From assembly GCF_000621625.1 (NCBI RefSeq), contig NZ_JHXV01000029.1, forward strand, positions 1 through 64,000: DNA of 64,000 nucleotides, in the 5' to 3' direction. Both the position numbers and the translations under genes were made by a program. This stretch comes from Crocinitomix catalasitica ATCC 23190. Lineage in GTDB: Bacteria; Bacteroidota; Bacteroidia; Flavobacteriales_D; Crocinitomicaceae. Under the pieces are notes generated by a model. The model did no database searches and was not told the DNA's origin. It was given only the letters and a program-made list of their open reading frames with translations. Positions 35,609 through 44,765 of this stretch are shown piece after piece. How positions within the stretch are numbered: the stretch's first letter is position 1; the number at the start of each line of letters is the position of its first letter.

Positions 35609-37497
35609 TAGTATTTGGTAATCTCCTCTTCATTTATGATGAGCTTAGGAGTTTCATTAGACCAAGTAAAAGTACCAACGTCATTCCATGGTATTGCTTC
35701 TAATTTCTCGAGTTGATTCGGTACAAAATGATCAGGAGAATAGATGGGCTTATGTTTAATAATGAAAGTAGCTCCTTCCATTTGAATATTATTCTCTGCT
35801 AACCAAAATGCTGTATATAATTTTAATCCATTTGCTAATTTTTCGTGAGTGAATTTTGTTGTGTTTACGCGAAAGGTCCAATTTACCCAATTCGCACCTG
35901 TATTGTAATAACCAGGTTTCCCTTTTTTGTCAATAATCGGTAACCAAATCTTTTTGTTGCCTTGTATGTATTCTACAGCAAATAGGTCTTTGTAACTGAC
36001 GTAATGGTTGTCGTTAAAAACAGGGTGATTAGTGATGCCTAAAAATAATCTGGAAAAATTTTTTATCTTGAAACTTGCTTTAAAAACGGCATTCTCAGGA
36101 AAATCACTCGTTTTCTGTGTTCTTAATTGATAAACTTTCAAATATGAGTGAAAGGAGGAATTCAATTGTATACAGCTCAATAAAATGAATATTATACATA
36201 GCTTAAAGATGCGAAATTGTTTAATAGTTAAAAATGAGGTTATTTTTTTTGTTTCATCTGTTTCTGTTAAAATATTAACAGTACAGCTGTCTTCATTACA
36301 GACTTCTATAATTCTATTTTTTGCAATTTTTTTATAAATGAATTGTCCAATATTTTTAATGCCTGGAATTAAAAGAAGCAAAGCAAGCGGGGCTGTGTAT
36401 ACCATCTTCAAAAGAACCTGTATGTATGTTTGATAACCAATAAAAATCTTCTGATCTTGCGATAAGGAATGGATGTTGTTAGCTAGTTCTTTAGGACTAG
36501 TTTTTTTTAAGGCATCTATTTTACCTTGAGCTTCAGATATTGAAACAAAACTAATAGCATTAAAAAGGTCTAAACTTTGAATAGCACCTTTCGTTTTGTT
36601 ACATAAAGGACAGTCAGTGTCATAAATGAACGTTAATTGAGTTTTTTTAAATTGAAAAAAAATGGTGATTTTACGCCAAAATTTAGCAGGTATCATTAAG
36701 ATGTAAAGGGAAATAGCTCCATAAGCAAATAAAGGTATAGGATAGTAAATAAAAATACCAATGTGCAAGCCAATTCCGATAATAACAAGACTTAATCTAA
36801 TTTTTTTAAACCACATTAAGAAAATAAAAGAGGCTTCGAATAATATTGTTAGATAACCCAATACTAACATTAATAATTCCGAATTCAGAATAATGTTGAA
36901 ATTAGAATTATTAAAATTAGACATCACGGATGGTCTCCACATTCCTAGTCCAGACATCCAAGTGGGTGATGTTAATTTGTAAATAACGGAGTCGGCGTAA
37001 ACAAATCCAAGACCTACTAGTACAATAAGGTTGTAATATAAGACCGTTGTTTTGTGTTCAATATAATAAGTAGTACGAACACCACTATATTTTATTTTTC
37101 TAAAGAGATTATCTAATGAAAAAGAATCACTTATTGGTACGAAAATGAGTAAGAAATTGATGCCTAAATAAACATAGAACATATGGTACTCGAAGGTGGT
37201 AATCAAACCAAAAAACAAAATGGAATAAATATAATTGACAATAGTCGTTACCTTTGTTTTATAGCCGATAATTAAGAGAATCACAATCAATTGCCATACA
37301 AGTAAAAAAGGTCCGAAATTTAGTTCAAACGGTTCAACAAAAGGTATATAATCAAATCTCAATTCTTTGAAATGACGCATTTCTGCCACCTCTAAAAATA
37401 AAACAATACCCCAAAAAACTCTAAAAAGCGCTAAGCCGTTAGTACTAACTTTTTTATCGTATGCCTTTTGGAATAGATTAAATATGAATTTAAACAT
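35605..37497 (-). CDS. HTTM (vitamin K carboxylase-like) membrane protein fused to a DCC thiol-disulfide domain
   Basis: The 630-residue protein has three parts. Residues about 1-285 are a multi-helix HTTM domain (GLALFRVFWGIVLFLEV, EYHMFYVYLGINFLLIFVPISDSFSLD), related to gamma-glutamyl carboxylase. Residues about 288-400 are a DCC/DUF393 domain with YDTDCPLCN (Cys296, Cys299). A membrane helix and a soluble C-terminal part follow to 630. The DCC partner suggests redox or thiol chemistry linked to the membrane domain. No substrate is known; the place between glycan genes and glyA gives little clue. Confidence 0.83.
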   Translation of the reverse strand: MFKFIFNLFQKAYDKKVSTNGLALFRVFWGIVLFLEVAEMRHFKELRFDYIPFVEPFELNFGPFLLVWQLIVILLIIGYKTKVTTIVNYIYSILFFGLITTFEYHMFYVYLGINFLLIFVPISDSFSLDNLFRKIKYSGVRTTYYIEHKTTVLYYNLIVLVGLGFVYADSVIYKLTSPTWMSGLGMWRPSVMSNFNNSNFNIILNSELLMLVLGYLTILFEASFIFLMWFKKIRLSLVIIGIGLHIGIFIYYPIPLFAYGAISLYILMIPAKFWRKITIFFQFKKTQLTFIYDTDCPLCNKTKGAIQSLDLFNAISFVSISEAQGKIDALKKTSPKELANNIHSLSQDQKIFIGYQTYIQVLLKMVYTAPLALLLLIPGIKNIGQFIYKKIAKNRIIEVCNEDSCTVNILTETDETKKITSFLTIKQFRIFKLCIIFILLSCIQLNSSFHSYLKVYQLRTQKTSDFPENAVFKASFKIKNFSRLFLGITNHPVFNDNHYVSYKDLFAVEYIQGNKKIWLPIIDKKGKPGYYNTGANWVNWTFRVNTTKFTHEKLANGLKLYTAFWLAENNIQMEGATFIIKHKPIYSPDHFVPNQLEKLEAIPWNDVGTFTWSNETPKLIINEEEITKYY

Positions 37498-37516
37498 TTT
37501 TCAATTTTTTTAGATG

Positions 37517-38791
37517 CTAGTATGCAAACAAAGGCAAGTCACTCATTAAGCTATGGACCTCATTTTTAATAGTTGCAAGTACTGTTTCATCATCTTTATT
37601 CATCAATACACGATCGATTAAATCAACGATAGCACCGATTTTATCTTCTTTAATTCCTCTAGTTGTGATGGCAGCAGTTCCGATTCGAATACCAGATGTT
37701 ACGAAAGGTGATTCAGTATCAAATGGCACCATGTTTTTATTGACAGTGATTTCAGCTTTTACTAAGGCGTCTTCGGCTTGTTTGCCGTTTAATCCTTTCG
37801 AACGTAAATCAATTAACATAGAATGATTGTCTGTCCCACCAGAAACGATATCATAACCTTTCTCCATGAACGCGGCAGCCATTGCTCTTGCATTGGTAAC
37901 TACTTGTTGCATGTATACTTTATAAGAAGGATCTAAAGCTTCTTGAAACGCGATGGCTTTAGCAGCGATAATATGTTCTAATGGTCCACCTTGACTTCCT
38001 GGGAATACAGCTGAATCTAAAAGAGAACTCATTTTTCTAATCGTTCCTTTTTTCGTTGTAATTCCCCAAGGATTATCGAAATCATGTCTTAACATAATCA
38101 CACCACCTCTTGGTCCTCTTAATGTTTTATGTGTAGTTGTGGTAACAATATGGCAATGATCGAATGGATCTTTCAATAATCCCGCAGCAATTAATCCTGC
38201 AGGGTGAGAAATATCAGCAAGAATAATAGCACCGATTTCATCAGCTACTTTTCTAATTCTTGCATAATCCCAATCTCTAGAATATGCAGATGCACCACAA
38301 ATAATTAATTTTGGTTTTTCTTTTCTAGCGATTGCCTCTAATTGATCGTAATCAACTTGACCAGTTTCTTTAGAAACACCATAAAAGAAATTTGTAAAAC
38401 GTTTACCAGAGAAGTTCACTGGTGATCCGTGTGTTAAATGACCACCGTGTGACAAATCAAAACCTAAAATGCGATCGCCTGGCTCTAAACAAGCTAATGT
38501 CACGGCATAATTGGCTTGAGATCCTGCATGTGGTTGAACATTTGCCCAAGTAACATTAAACAGTTTTTTTAAACGATCGATGGCTAAGTTTTCAACTTTG
38601 TCTACAACTTCACAACCGCCATAATAGCGTTTGCCTGGCAAGCCTTCAGCATATTTGTTCGTCAATACGGAACCCATGGCTTCCATAACTTGGTTACTTA
38701 CAAAATTTTCTGAAGCAATTAATTCAATTCCTTCTATTTGTCTTTTGTTTTCGTCTTGTATCAGATCAAAAATTGCCGTATCTCTTGTCAT
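37517..38791 (-). CDS. glyA: Serine hydroxymethyltransferase
   Basis: The 424-residue PLP enzyme interconverts serine and glycine with tetrahydrofolate, the main one-carbon source. Diagnostic stretches are [40 protein letters not shown] and [14 protein letters not shown], where the Lys binds PLP. The length is normal. It lies 19 bases before the HTTM gene on the same strand, so read-through is possible. Confidence 0.97.
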   Translation of the reverse strand: MTRDTAIFDLIQDENKRQIEGIELIASENFVSNQVMEAMGSVLTNKYAEGLPGKRYYGGCEVVDKVENLAIDRLKKLFNVTWANVQPHAGSQANYAVTLACLEPGDRILGFDLSHGGHLTHGSPVNFSGKRFTNFFYGVSKETGQVDYDQLEAIARKEKPKLIICGASAYSRDWDYARIRKVADEIGAIILADISHPAGLIAAGLLKDPFDHCHIVTTTTHKTLRGPRGGVIMLRHDFDNPWGITTKKGTIRKMSSLLDSAVFPGSQGGPLEHIIAAKAIAFQEALDPSYKVYMQQVVTNARAMAAAFMEKGYDIVSGGTDNHSMLIDLRSKGLNGKQAEDALVKAEITVNKNMVPFDTESPFVTSGIRIGTAAITTRGIKEDKIGAIVDLIDRVLMNKDDETVLATIKNEVHSLMSDLPLFAY

Positions 38792-39494
38792 AATAATTGT
38801 TTTGACAAATGTAGAAAATTAGGTTGATTTTGTAGTTGAAAATATAGATAAAAACTGTTTGTTGTGGTTGCGATTTGAAAGGTTGAACCACGGAGAGCAC
38901 GAAGTAGGCACAAAGAACGCAAAGAAAAAGAATTTTACTCATTAAAAAAGAGATCATCAGACATTCTCTAAATAATTAAAGATTTACTCAAGTTCTCTAT
39001 GTTCTCTGTGATGACCATGGCGATCTCTGTTGATAAGATCATTTTTAATAAATTCCAAAAAAATGGATCACGCAAACTGATTGCATTTTATTGATTTGAT
39101 TATTAGTTATAAAAGTTGCAGGATTTTGTAGCGGTTTTGAATGTTCTAACCACGGTGAGCACCTAGTACAATTTCGTTTCTCAACCTCAGTAGTTTTAAG
39201 CGAAGGAGGTAACACTACATTGGTTAAATATTCACGAAGAGCACAAAGAAAAGATCGAAACTGTAAGATTTCTATGATCAACTATGTCTGAAATAAGCTT
39301 AATATTTTAAGTTAACTCGAGTCCTACATGACCTTTGTGAAAACCTTAGCGATCTCTGTGGTTAAATTTTTTAATATTAATTTCTTGAAATATTGCAGAT
39401 TATGAAATGTTTTCAGTGCGTATTTAATTTATTTATTATTTTGTTATTCTCTAAACAGCTTAATTCTAGCTGTAATTTGAAAAGTGTTAAGATT
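38792..39494. other. Repeat-rich intergenic region upstream of the GxxExxY gene
   Basis: No gene is seen. Several copies of an ACCACGGAGAGCAC / CACAAAGA...CGCAAAG repeat occur in both directions: about 38885-38930 (forward), 38990-39030 (reverse), 39147-39160 and 39230-39253 (forward, split), and 39331-39375 (reverse, ending CTCTGTGGTTAAATTTTTT). Forward and reverse copies can pair into long imperfect hairpins. Confidence 0.7.
39331..39375. repeat. Left direct-repeat copy flanking the GxxExxY gene
   Basis: CTTTGTGAAAACCTT, then CTCTGTGGTTAA and a T-rich tail. It matches 40038-40080 in the same orientation with a few substitutions. Confidence 0.8.
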
Positions 39495-39884
39495 ATGAGT
39501 AATATTGAAAATCAGTTAGCGAATAAAATAATCGGTTGTGCTATTGACGTCCGTAGAGCCTTAGGTCCAGGATTACTCGAAAGTGCTTATAAAGCGTGTT
39601 TGTTTTATAAGCTGCAACAAGTTGGTTTAGTTGTTGAAAAAGAGAAAGCAATGCCCTTGGTTTATGAAGAAGTACACTTGGAGTTCGGGTATCGAATTGA
39701 TCTATTAGTCGAAGGCAAAGTCGTGATTGAATTAAAAAGTGTTGAAGGCTTAACTGATGTTCACCTTGTACAGACTTTAACTTATTTGAAGTTAGGAGAC
39801 TATAAACTTGGATTACTAATAAATTTTAATGTTTCATTACTGAAAAATGGAATTAAAAGAGTTATCAATGGGGATTTATCTTAA
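39495..39884 (+). CDS. GxxExxY-family protein, PD-(D/E)xK nuclease-like
   Basis: The 129-residue protein shows the naming motif GLLESAY, then the nuclease-like core YRIDLLVEGKVVIELKS (Asp, Glu and Lys of a PD-(D/E)xK site) and VQTLTYLKLGDYKLGLLINFN. Its activity is unproven, though the fold predicts a nuclease. I start at ATG 39495 because MSNIENQLANKIIGCAIDV is the usual N-terminus; an upstream in-frame TTG at 39393 would add a non-family leader. It sits between direct copies of the CTCTGTGGTTAA repeat (39331-39375 and 40038-40080), hinting at a mobile unit. Members often occur in many copies per genome. Confidence 0.85.
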   Translation: MSNIENQLANKIIGCAIDVRRALGPGLLESAYKACLFYKLQQVGLVVEKEKAMPLVYEEVHLEFGYRIDLLVEGKVVIELKSVEGLTDVHLVQTLTYLKLGDYKLGLLINFNVSLLKNGIKRVINGDLS

Positions 39885-40037
39885 TGTTTATAAGCAAGGT
39901 GAATAATCTGTGTTTAAAAGCAACCTATTACCTAATTTCGATTTGATCGAATTAAACTCGAACGACACAAAAATTTTTTATAAAAAATTAAGGTTAATAA
40001 TAAATAAAGAACTTGATAAAGCACGAGTTCTCTGTGG

Positions 40038-40080
40038 ACTTTGTGAAAACCTTGGTGAACTCTGTGGTTAATTTTTTTAT
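40038..40080. repeat. Right direct-repeat copy flanking the GxxExxY gene
   Basis: TTTGTGAAAACCTT, then CTCTGTGGTTAA and T7. Another partial copy (GAGTTCTCTGTGG) lies just before it at about 40025-40037. The segment 39885-40024 shows no gene. Confidence 0.8.
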
Positions 40081-40120
40081 TTGTTTTCAAGCAATATGGG
40101 AACAATTATCTACTAAATAT

Positions 40121-40591
40121 TCAGGACTCATTTACCTCACCTGACCCCAAAAATCTAAAAAGCACGTAAAATACCATTAAAGGCAAAAAGGACTGAACAA
40201 TTCCCATAATCGTTCTGATGACGCCATAGATGTCTTGTGAGAATCCAAATAAGTAACCAATTCCGTAAAAAATAGCAGAAATTAGAATTAAGACTCCATA
40301 TGCGATAATGACTAGGCGGTTGTTTTCTCTTGACTTAAATGCTGTATTGATGATGAGTAAAGTCATGCCTAAAAAGAATAAAGAGAAAAGTATGGTCAAA
40401 ATCCATTTTAGTGTAAGAATAGAAGACGGTGCCCATTCCAATAGAAAGTAAAATTCTTGACGTGCAGAATTTCTACGGCCTTCTGTTAGTGTTTTTAAGA
40501 TCCAATTGATATTATAGAATACATAGAAACGTAAGAACCCCAAGAGGACAATACCTGCTGTAAGGATTGTTAATTTAACTTTTTTGCTCAT
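40121..40591 (-). CDS. Exosortase F-associated membrane protein
   Basis: The 156-residue protein has about four transmembrane helices (TILTAGIVLLGFLRF, ILTILFSLFFLGMTLLIINTAF, VLILISAIFYGIGYLFG, VQSFLPLMVFYVLFRF). Size, topology and its place directly after xrtF match the small partner found with exosortase F in Flavobacteriia. Its function is unknown; it may help present substrates. I start at ATG 40591 (MSKKVKLTILT); an ATG at 40651 would overlap xrtF by 77 bases. The chosen start overlaps xrtF by 17. Confidence 0.82.
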   Translation of the reverse strand: MSKKVKLTILTAGIVLLGFLRFYVFYNINWILKTLTEGRRNSARQEFYFLLEWAPSSILTLKWILTILFSLFFLGMTLLIINTAFKSRENNRLVIIAYGVLILISAIFYGIGYLFGFSQDIYGVIRTIMGIVQSFLPLMVFYVLFRFLGSGEVNES

Positions 40592-41111
40592 GGCTAGGAC
40601 TGTATTTTTTAGCCCACCAAAACCAAAGTAGGAATATAATGGCGTAAACAAAAATAGTGAAAGTGTAAAGGTGGTTAAAATCTAAATATTGTGGATAATA
40701 ATTATTAATTAAAATCAATGCAATGATACGTAAGATGTTTGCCAAATGAATGATTATGAGCCCTAAAGGGATGAACCATAATTTCTTTCTAATTGGACCG
40801 GGAAAGGCTAAAAGAAAAATAGTAAAAATAGAGAATAATTTAAAACCATTACATTCACTTCCTACCCAAATACCGCGAAAGTTACCGCCATCTAATAATA
40901 AAATCACCATGCCTCCATCAAATTCAATATGTGTTTGTACACCAAACCAAGTAAAAATGGTTTGTGCCATGTCCACAATATTATAATTGATCCAAAAATC
41001 CCAATAGGTAAATTCTTTAATGACAAAATAATAGAGTAGGAGCCAGATGATATAACCTCCGGCAGCCAAGGTTAAAAAGCGTGCGGCTTTATTTGATGGA
41101 AGTTTGAACAT
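40575..41111 (-). CDS. xrtF: Exosortase family protein XrtF
   Basis: The 178-residue membrane protein has the exosortase catalytic set: Cys87 in VGSECNGFKLFSIF, Arg128 in HLANILRI and His147 in DFNHLYTF, each at the end of a membrane helix. Exosortases cleave C-terminal sorting tags (a short motif, a membrane helix and basic residues) and probably pass the protein to a new anchor. Length and the associated gene fit the XrtF type. A candidate substrate with a PID-type tag is encoded just upstream (41189-41428). Confidence 0.9.
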   Translation of the reverse strand: MFKLPSNKAARFLTLAAGGYIIWLLLYYFVIKEFTYWDFWINYNIVDMAQTIFTWFGVQTHIEFDGGMVILLLDGGNFRGIWVGSECNGFKLFSIFTIFLLAFPGPIRKKLWFIPLGLIIIHLANILRIIALILINNYYPQYLDFNHLYTFTIFVYAIIFLLWFWWAKKYSPSHEQKS

Positions 41112-41140
41112 AGATTATTTAAAAGAACAAATTTAAATAA

Positions 41141-41169
41141 AAAAAACGCAATCATAGATTGCGTTTTTT
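41141..41169 (-). terminator. Terminator after the PID-CTERM gene
   Basis: CGCAATC (41147-41153) and GATTGCG (41157-41163) pair around a 3-base loop, flanked by A6 and T7, so it can end transcription in both directions. It lies between the PID-CTERM gene and xrtF, so xrtF needs its own promoter or some read-through. Confidence 0.75.
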
Positions 41170-41188
41170 TTATTGTTTTAAAAATAAT

Positions 41189-41428
41189 TTAGGCTTTTTT
41201 GCCATATAATTTTTTGACACCAATTGCTGCACCGGCCGCTATCAAGAAGCCAATTCCACCATCGATTGGAACACACTCAGGTGTCCAACAAGGCGGTGCA
41301 TCACCTGTTGTTCCACCACCACCCGGAGGTGTTCCACCTGGAGGTTGTGCAAATAACATGACATTACTTGCCAAAAAGAAGACTGCCAAACACAATCTAA
41401 GTGTATAGTATCGAATTTCTACTTTCAT
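41189..41428 (-). CDS. Small PID-CTERM protein, likely exosortase F substrate
   Basis: The 79-residue protein has a signal peptide (to about 28, MLFAQ), then a proline- and glycine-rich middle (PPGGTPPGGGGTTGD) with two Cys (PPCWTPEC). It ends in PIDGGIGFLIAAGAAIG followed by VKKLYGKKA, that is, a PID motif (54-56), a membrane helix and a basic tail: a tripartite exosortase sorting tag. The mature product would be only about 25-30 residues. I chose ATG 41428 for the signal peptide; ATG 41470 would overlap the upstream gene. It lies 10 bases after the surface-protein gene. Confidence 0.82.
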   Translation of the reverse strand: MKVEIRYYTLRLCLAVFFLASNVMLFAQPPGGTPPGGGGTTGDAPPCWTPECVPIDGGIGFLIAAGAAIGVKKLYGKKA

Positions 41429-41438
41429 TGTAATCGTA

Positions 41439-44400
41439 TTATAAAATAATTTTTTTCGTAACAATATCATTTCCTGTTCTCAATGTCATGATATAGAAAC
41501 CTTTTAGATGCGAAGGTAAGCTAATAATATTACTTCCATTCGTTATATCTATAGAAATTTCAAATTCTTCAGTTTGACCAATAGTGTTCACTAAATTAAC
41601 TTGTGTTGAAACCTGGTAAGTTTCTTCACTCATTACTTCTACAATTGTCCCCATCTGCGTAATCTCTAGACCTGGAGCATCAACAATGACAGTTCCTGTT
41701 TTATCTTCAGGTGAACCTACTGTATATTCCATATCAGATGCCATATTGTTATTTAAGATCAATTTAAATCGTGTTGATTCAACCGTGTCCGCCATTCCAA
41801 AGAAAGTATAATCTGAAGTTTTTAAATCTGTAATTTCCCCATTTTCTAAATCAATCAATTGAATGTTTTTATAGAATCTAAAGTTGGCAAAGTTCTCTAT
41901 TGAAACAGTATGATAACCATCATTCTTTACTTTTACGGCTAGATCAAAAGCTTTATTACGGCCATCTTTTTTGATATAGTTTTTTCGCACCATCAATGTG
42001 TCTGTAATCACCGCGAATGAAGGTGCTTTTACGAACGATGGCGCTAGATGTACGACATCAAATAAAGTGTCTGCGATATCGTTGGCGTCAGCATGTTCCG
42101 TTATATATACTGCACAATTATAAGTAGAACCGTTTTCTTTTAATCGAATAATTAAATCTTTACTGATTTCATCTTCGTCTCTAAAAAACGTAGCATCGGT
42201 AAGAATTTCTTTGTCTGCTTGGTGATATGTAACGGTTCTAGTTGCACCATTGTCATTAAAAACCCATACACCTTGACCAATTGCAATTAAACCATTGTTT
42301 GTGATTTCAGGAACACTAGAACTTCCGCCACCTGAACCATCATACCATTGAAAGCCTCCACTAGTAGCATCATAGACATAAAAATAATTGCTTATGCCTG
42401 TCCCTTTTGCAACAGTATTATAGTTAAGCGGGCAAGCATAAGGATTTCCAATTGTTGCCCAACCTCTACCTACAATCGGTTGGGTTAAATTTAGAGCTGA
42501 ATTTAAAGGGCCTTTTGAAGAAATTGTAGCACCAGAGAAAACATCTAAGTCATCACCAATAAAAATTTCATATCCACGTCCATTTTCTATTGTTCTATCC
42601 ACATTAGGAACATTTCGATGTTCATCTCTTTCAACATATTTTACCGAGGTAAAACAGCCATCAACTCCCCATGCACAGCCATCAGGAAAACCAGTTCCAC
42701 TCATTGCGATATCCGTATCCCATTGTGCGAAAGTAGCTCCGATTACAGGTGACGCTAAAGTACGCCAATCGGCTACACCAGCAGGTAAATTCCTTCTTAC
42801 AGTGAAATTACCATTAAAATAATTTGATGGACTATAATTAATACCAATACGTCCACCTTCCGTTGCGGAAATAGAATTAACAATGAAATTAGCAGCTGGA
42901 TCAATTGTTACCTCACCTTTAGTAGGTGTTAAAATCCCGTTGAGAATAAAGTCACCACCTGAAAAAGTTACAATATCTAAATTTACATTATTAATATGGA
43001 TATCATTGAAGCTCACTTCACTTGCAGGTGCAGACAATGTGATCTCTTGATCGGCAGGACCTGTTAAATTAAGTTCGCCTTCTGTAAAGTTCAAAGTGCC
43101 AGCAATTGTAAAGTTATTTTTAATTTCCAAATCAACATCAATTACATCCATTGTCAAAGTACCACCAGATTCTATTGATAAATAATTTGTTACAGCATTC
43201 GCATCAACAGTAACGTTATGCCCATCTAATACGAAAACAGAATCTATAACACTTGGTATACAATCACAATTCCAAGTAGAAATATCATTCCAGTCTCCCG
43301 TTGTTTCTGATTCAATTCGTTGTATATTTGAAATACCAGATACCGTGAAGAAATCACCATCAGTGATGTTTACAGTAAAACTTACAGTTTTATCAATAGC
43401 ATTGTATATACCCTTAGTCGTATCAGCATTAATGAAAATACCATCGTCATCCGTTAATAAATAATAAGTGTTTGGATCGGCGAAATCATTCGCACCTTCT
43501 ACGGTAAAAACTAAATCGATTGTACCCGCATCTGTACCGTTCTCATCATAACGCCATGTTCTTAACCATCGTCTATGATCAGGAAGACTTGGAGGTACAT
43601 CAGATAAATTGTGATCATATAAAGGTAAGTCATCATGTCCAACGAGAGCGTATTCGTCTGTCCCTAAAGCTGATGGGTTTGATATGTTCAAAATTCCAGT
43701 CCCTTGCGATTCAGTATGAGTATTTGTACCATCGTTACCTATACCTATGATTCCGAATTTATGTACTCCTTCATGCGCGTAATAATCCTCGGGAATAGTA
43801 AGACCGTATTTATTACCTAAATAATTTTCTATTAAAATTCTTTCGAGACTGTTCAATAAAGTATTAAATACAATCACTTCAGAAATTTCTCCGTTTAATA
43901 CGACACCGCCTGTTGGACGTTCTAATGTACCATTTTCATATCGTCCTAAAAAGGTCGCTTCATGAGCTGAAGTTGTATAACCTATGTCTCTTGTAACTCT
44001 ATGTAATATACCATCATGATAAGATAGTAAATTACTAGAATTAAATGTGGTGAATATCATAGACGTTTCAGTAGCGTTATTAAAAGCTTTTTTTCTATAA
44101 TTATCGATTGAACTAGTAAAAATAGGTGTTCCTAAATTTCGGTAGGTAATCCATTTTCTTATCTGATCAGTATGATTTGTGCTAATTAATACAGATTTTG
44201 ATGTTCCTGGACTACTGAAAATAACAAAATATGATATTTCGTTACTGTTTAAACCCGGTATCGCAGAAGATGCCAAGACATCATCCGTACCGTCAAAATG
44301 CATTTGGGGCAATCCTCCAATTCCACTACTTTCAAAAACTGGTTGAAATCTAGAAAGGGGTTGCAAAAAATGATTGTCATTACCTGAAATATCTGACCAC

Positions 44401-44576
44401 CTAGCGACACTACCACCATCAGGAAATCCTGTAGAATTGGCATCTAACCAAATTTGATTGTTGACACTGTTTCCAACGCCAGCGGGTCCGGTTTGCGCCA
44501 CAATTGTATTGGAGGCTAATAAACCAAGCAAAAGTGCTGCACTTGATGAGATATATTTAAATAAAAATACTTTCAT
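41439..44576 (-). CDS. Large secreted surface protein with LamG-like domain and T9SS-type C-terminus
   Basis: The 1045-residue protein has a signal peptide (to about 28, NTIVAQ), a concanavalin/LamG-like domain at about 40-260 (IWLDANSTGFPDGGSVARWSD, IFSSPGTSKSVL, GEISEVIVFNTLL), a FIIGIGND-like region (FGIIGIGNDGTN), and long beta-rich stretches (GDWNDISTWNCDC; RTLASPVIG). It ends VNTIGQTEEFEISIDI...GFYIMTLRTGNDIVTKKIIL, a typical T9SS type A C-terminal domain. It is thus exported by T9SS, not by the exosortase route. It lies directly upstream of the PID-CTERM gene on the same strand. An upstream TTG start is possible but adds a poor leader. Confidence 0.83.
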   Translation of the reverse strand: MKVFLFKYISSSAALLLGLLASNTIVAQTGPAGVGNSVNNQIWLDANSTGFPDGGSVARWSDISGNDNHFLQPLSRFQPVFESSGIGGLPQMHFDGTDDVLASSAIPGLNSNEISYFVIFSSPGTSKSVLISTNHTDQIRKWITYRNLGTPIFTSSIDNYRKKAFNNATETSMIFTTFNSSNLLSYHDGILHRVTRDIGYTTSAHEATFLGRYENGTLERPTGGVVLNGEISEVIVFNTLLNSLERILIENYLGNKYGLTIPEDYYAHEGVHKFGIIGIGNDGTNTHTESQGTGILNISNPSALGTDEYALVGHDDLPLYDHNLSDVPPSLPDHRRWLRTWRYDENGTDAGTIDLVFTVEGANDFADPNTYYLLTDDDGIFINADTTKGIYNAIDKTVSFTVNITDGDFFTVSGISNIQRIESETTGDWNDISTWNCDCIPSVIDSVFVLDGHNVTVDANAVTNYLSIESGGTLTMDVIDVDLEIKNNFTIAGTLNFTEGELNLTGPADQEITLSAPASEVSFNDIHINNVNLDIVTFSGGDFILNGILTPTKGEVTIDPAANFIVNSISATEGGRIGINYSPSNYFNGNFTVRRNLPAGVADWRTLASPVIGATFAQWDTDIAMSGTGFPDGCAWGVDGCFTSVKYVERDEHRNVPNVDRTIENGRGYEIFIGDDLDVFSGATISSKGPLNSALNLTQPIVGRGWATIGNPYACPLNYNTVAKGTGISNYFYVYDATSGGFQWYDGSGGGSSSVPEITNNGLIAIGQGVWVFNDNGATRTVTYHQADKEILTDATFFRDEDEISKDLIIRLKENGSTYNCAVYITEHADANDIADTLFDVVHLAPSFVKAPSFAVITDTLMVRKNYIKKDGRNKAFDLAVKVKNDGYHTVSIENFANFRFYKNIQLIDLENGEITDLKTSDYTFFGMADTVESTRFKLILNNNMASDMEYTVGSPEDKTGTVIVDAPGLEITQMGTIVEVMSEETYQVSTQVNLVNTIGQTEEFEISIDITNGSNIISLPSHLKGFYIMTLRTGNDIVTKKIIL

Positions 44577-44735
44577 AATATTATAGGTATAATAGTTTCT
44601 ATGCAATATTACGTATATTTTTTAAAATGAGTTGGTAATAAAATAGATATAGATAGATTAATTCGTTTAACATACGTCTTTTATAGATGAAATAGAAGAC
44701 TTATCTTTTGAATGAGTTATTTTAAAAATAAGACT

Positions 44736-44743
44736 TACTTTTG
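44736..44743 (+). promoter_or_regulatory. -7 box before the Wzc-like gene
   Basis: TACTTTTG matches TAnnTTTG exactly, 22 bases before the ATG at 44766. A TTTG at 44707-44710 lies 25 bases upstream, slightly far for the -33 element. Confidence 0.5.
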
Positions 44744-44765
44744 TGGAAAGTAAATTTTTGTTAAA

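Noticed and set aside
39393..39494. N-terminal extension of the GxxExxY protein from a TTG
   Set aside because: The extra 34 residues are not family-like and run through the intergenic repeat tail; the ATG at 39495 gives the normal start.
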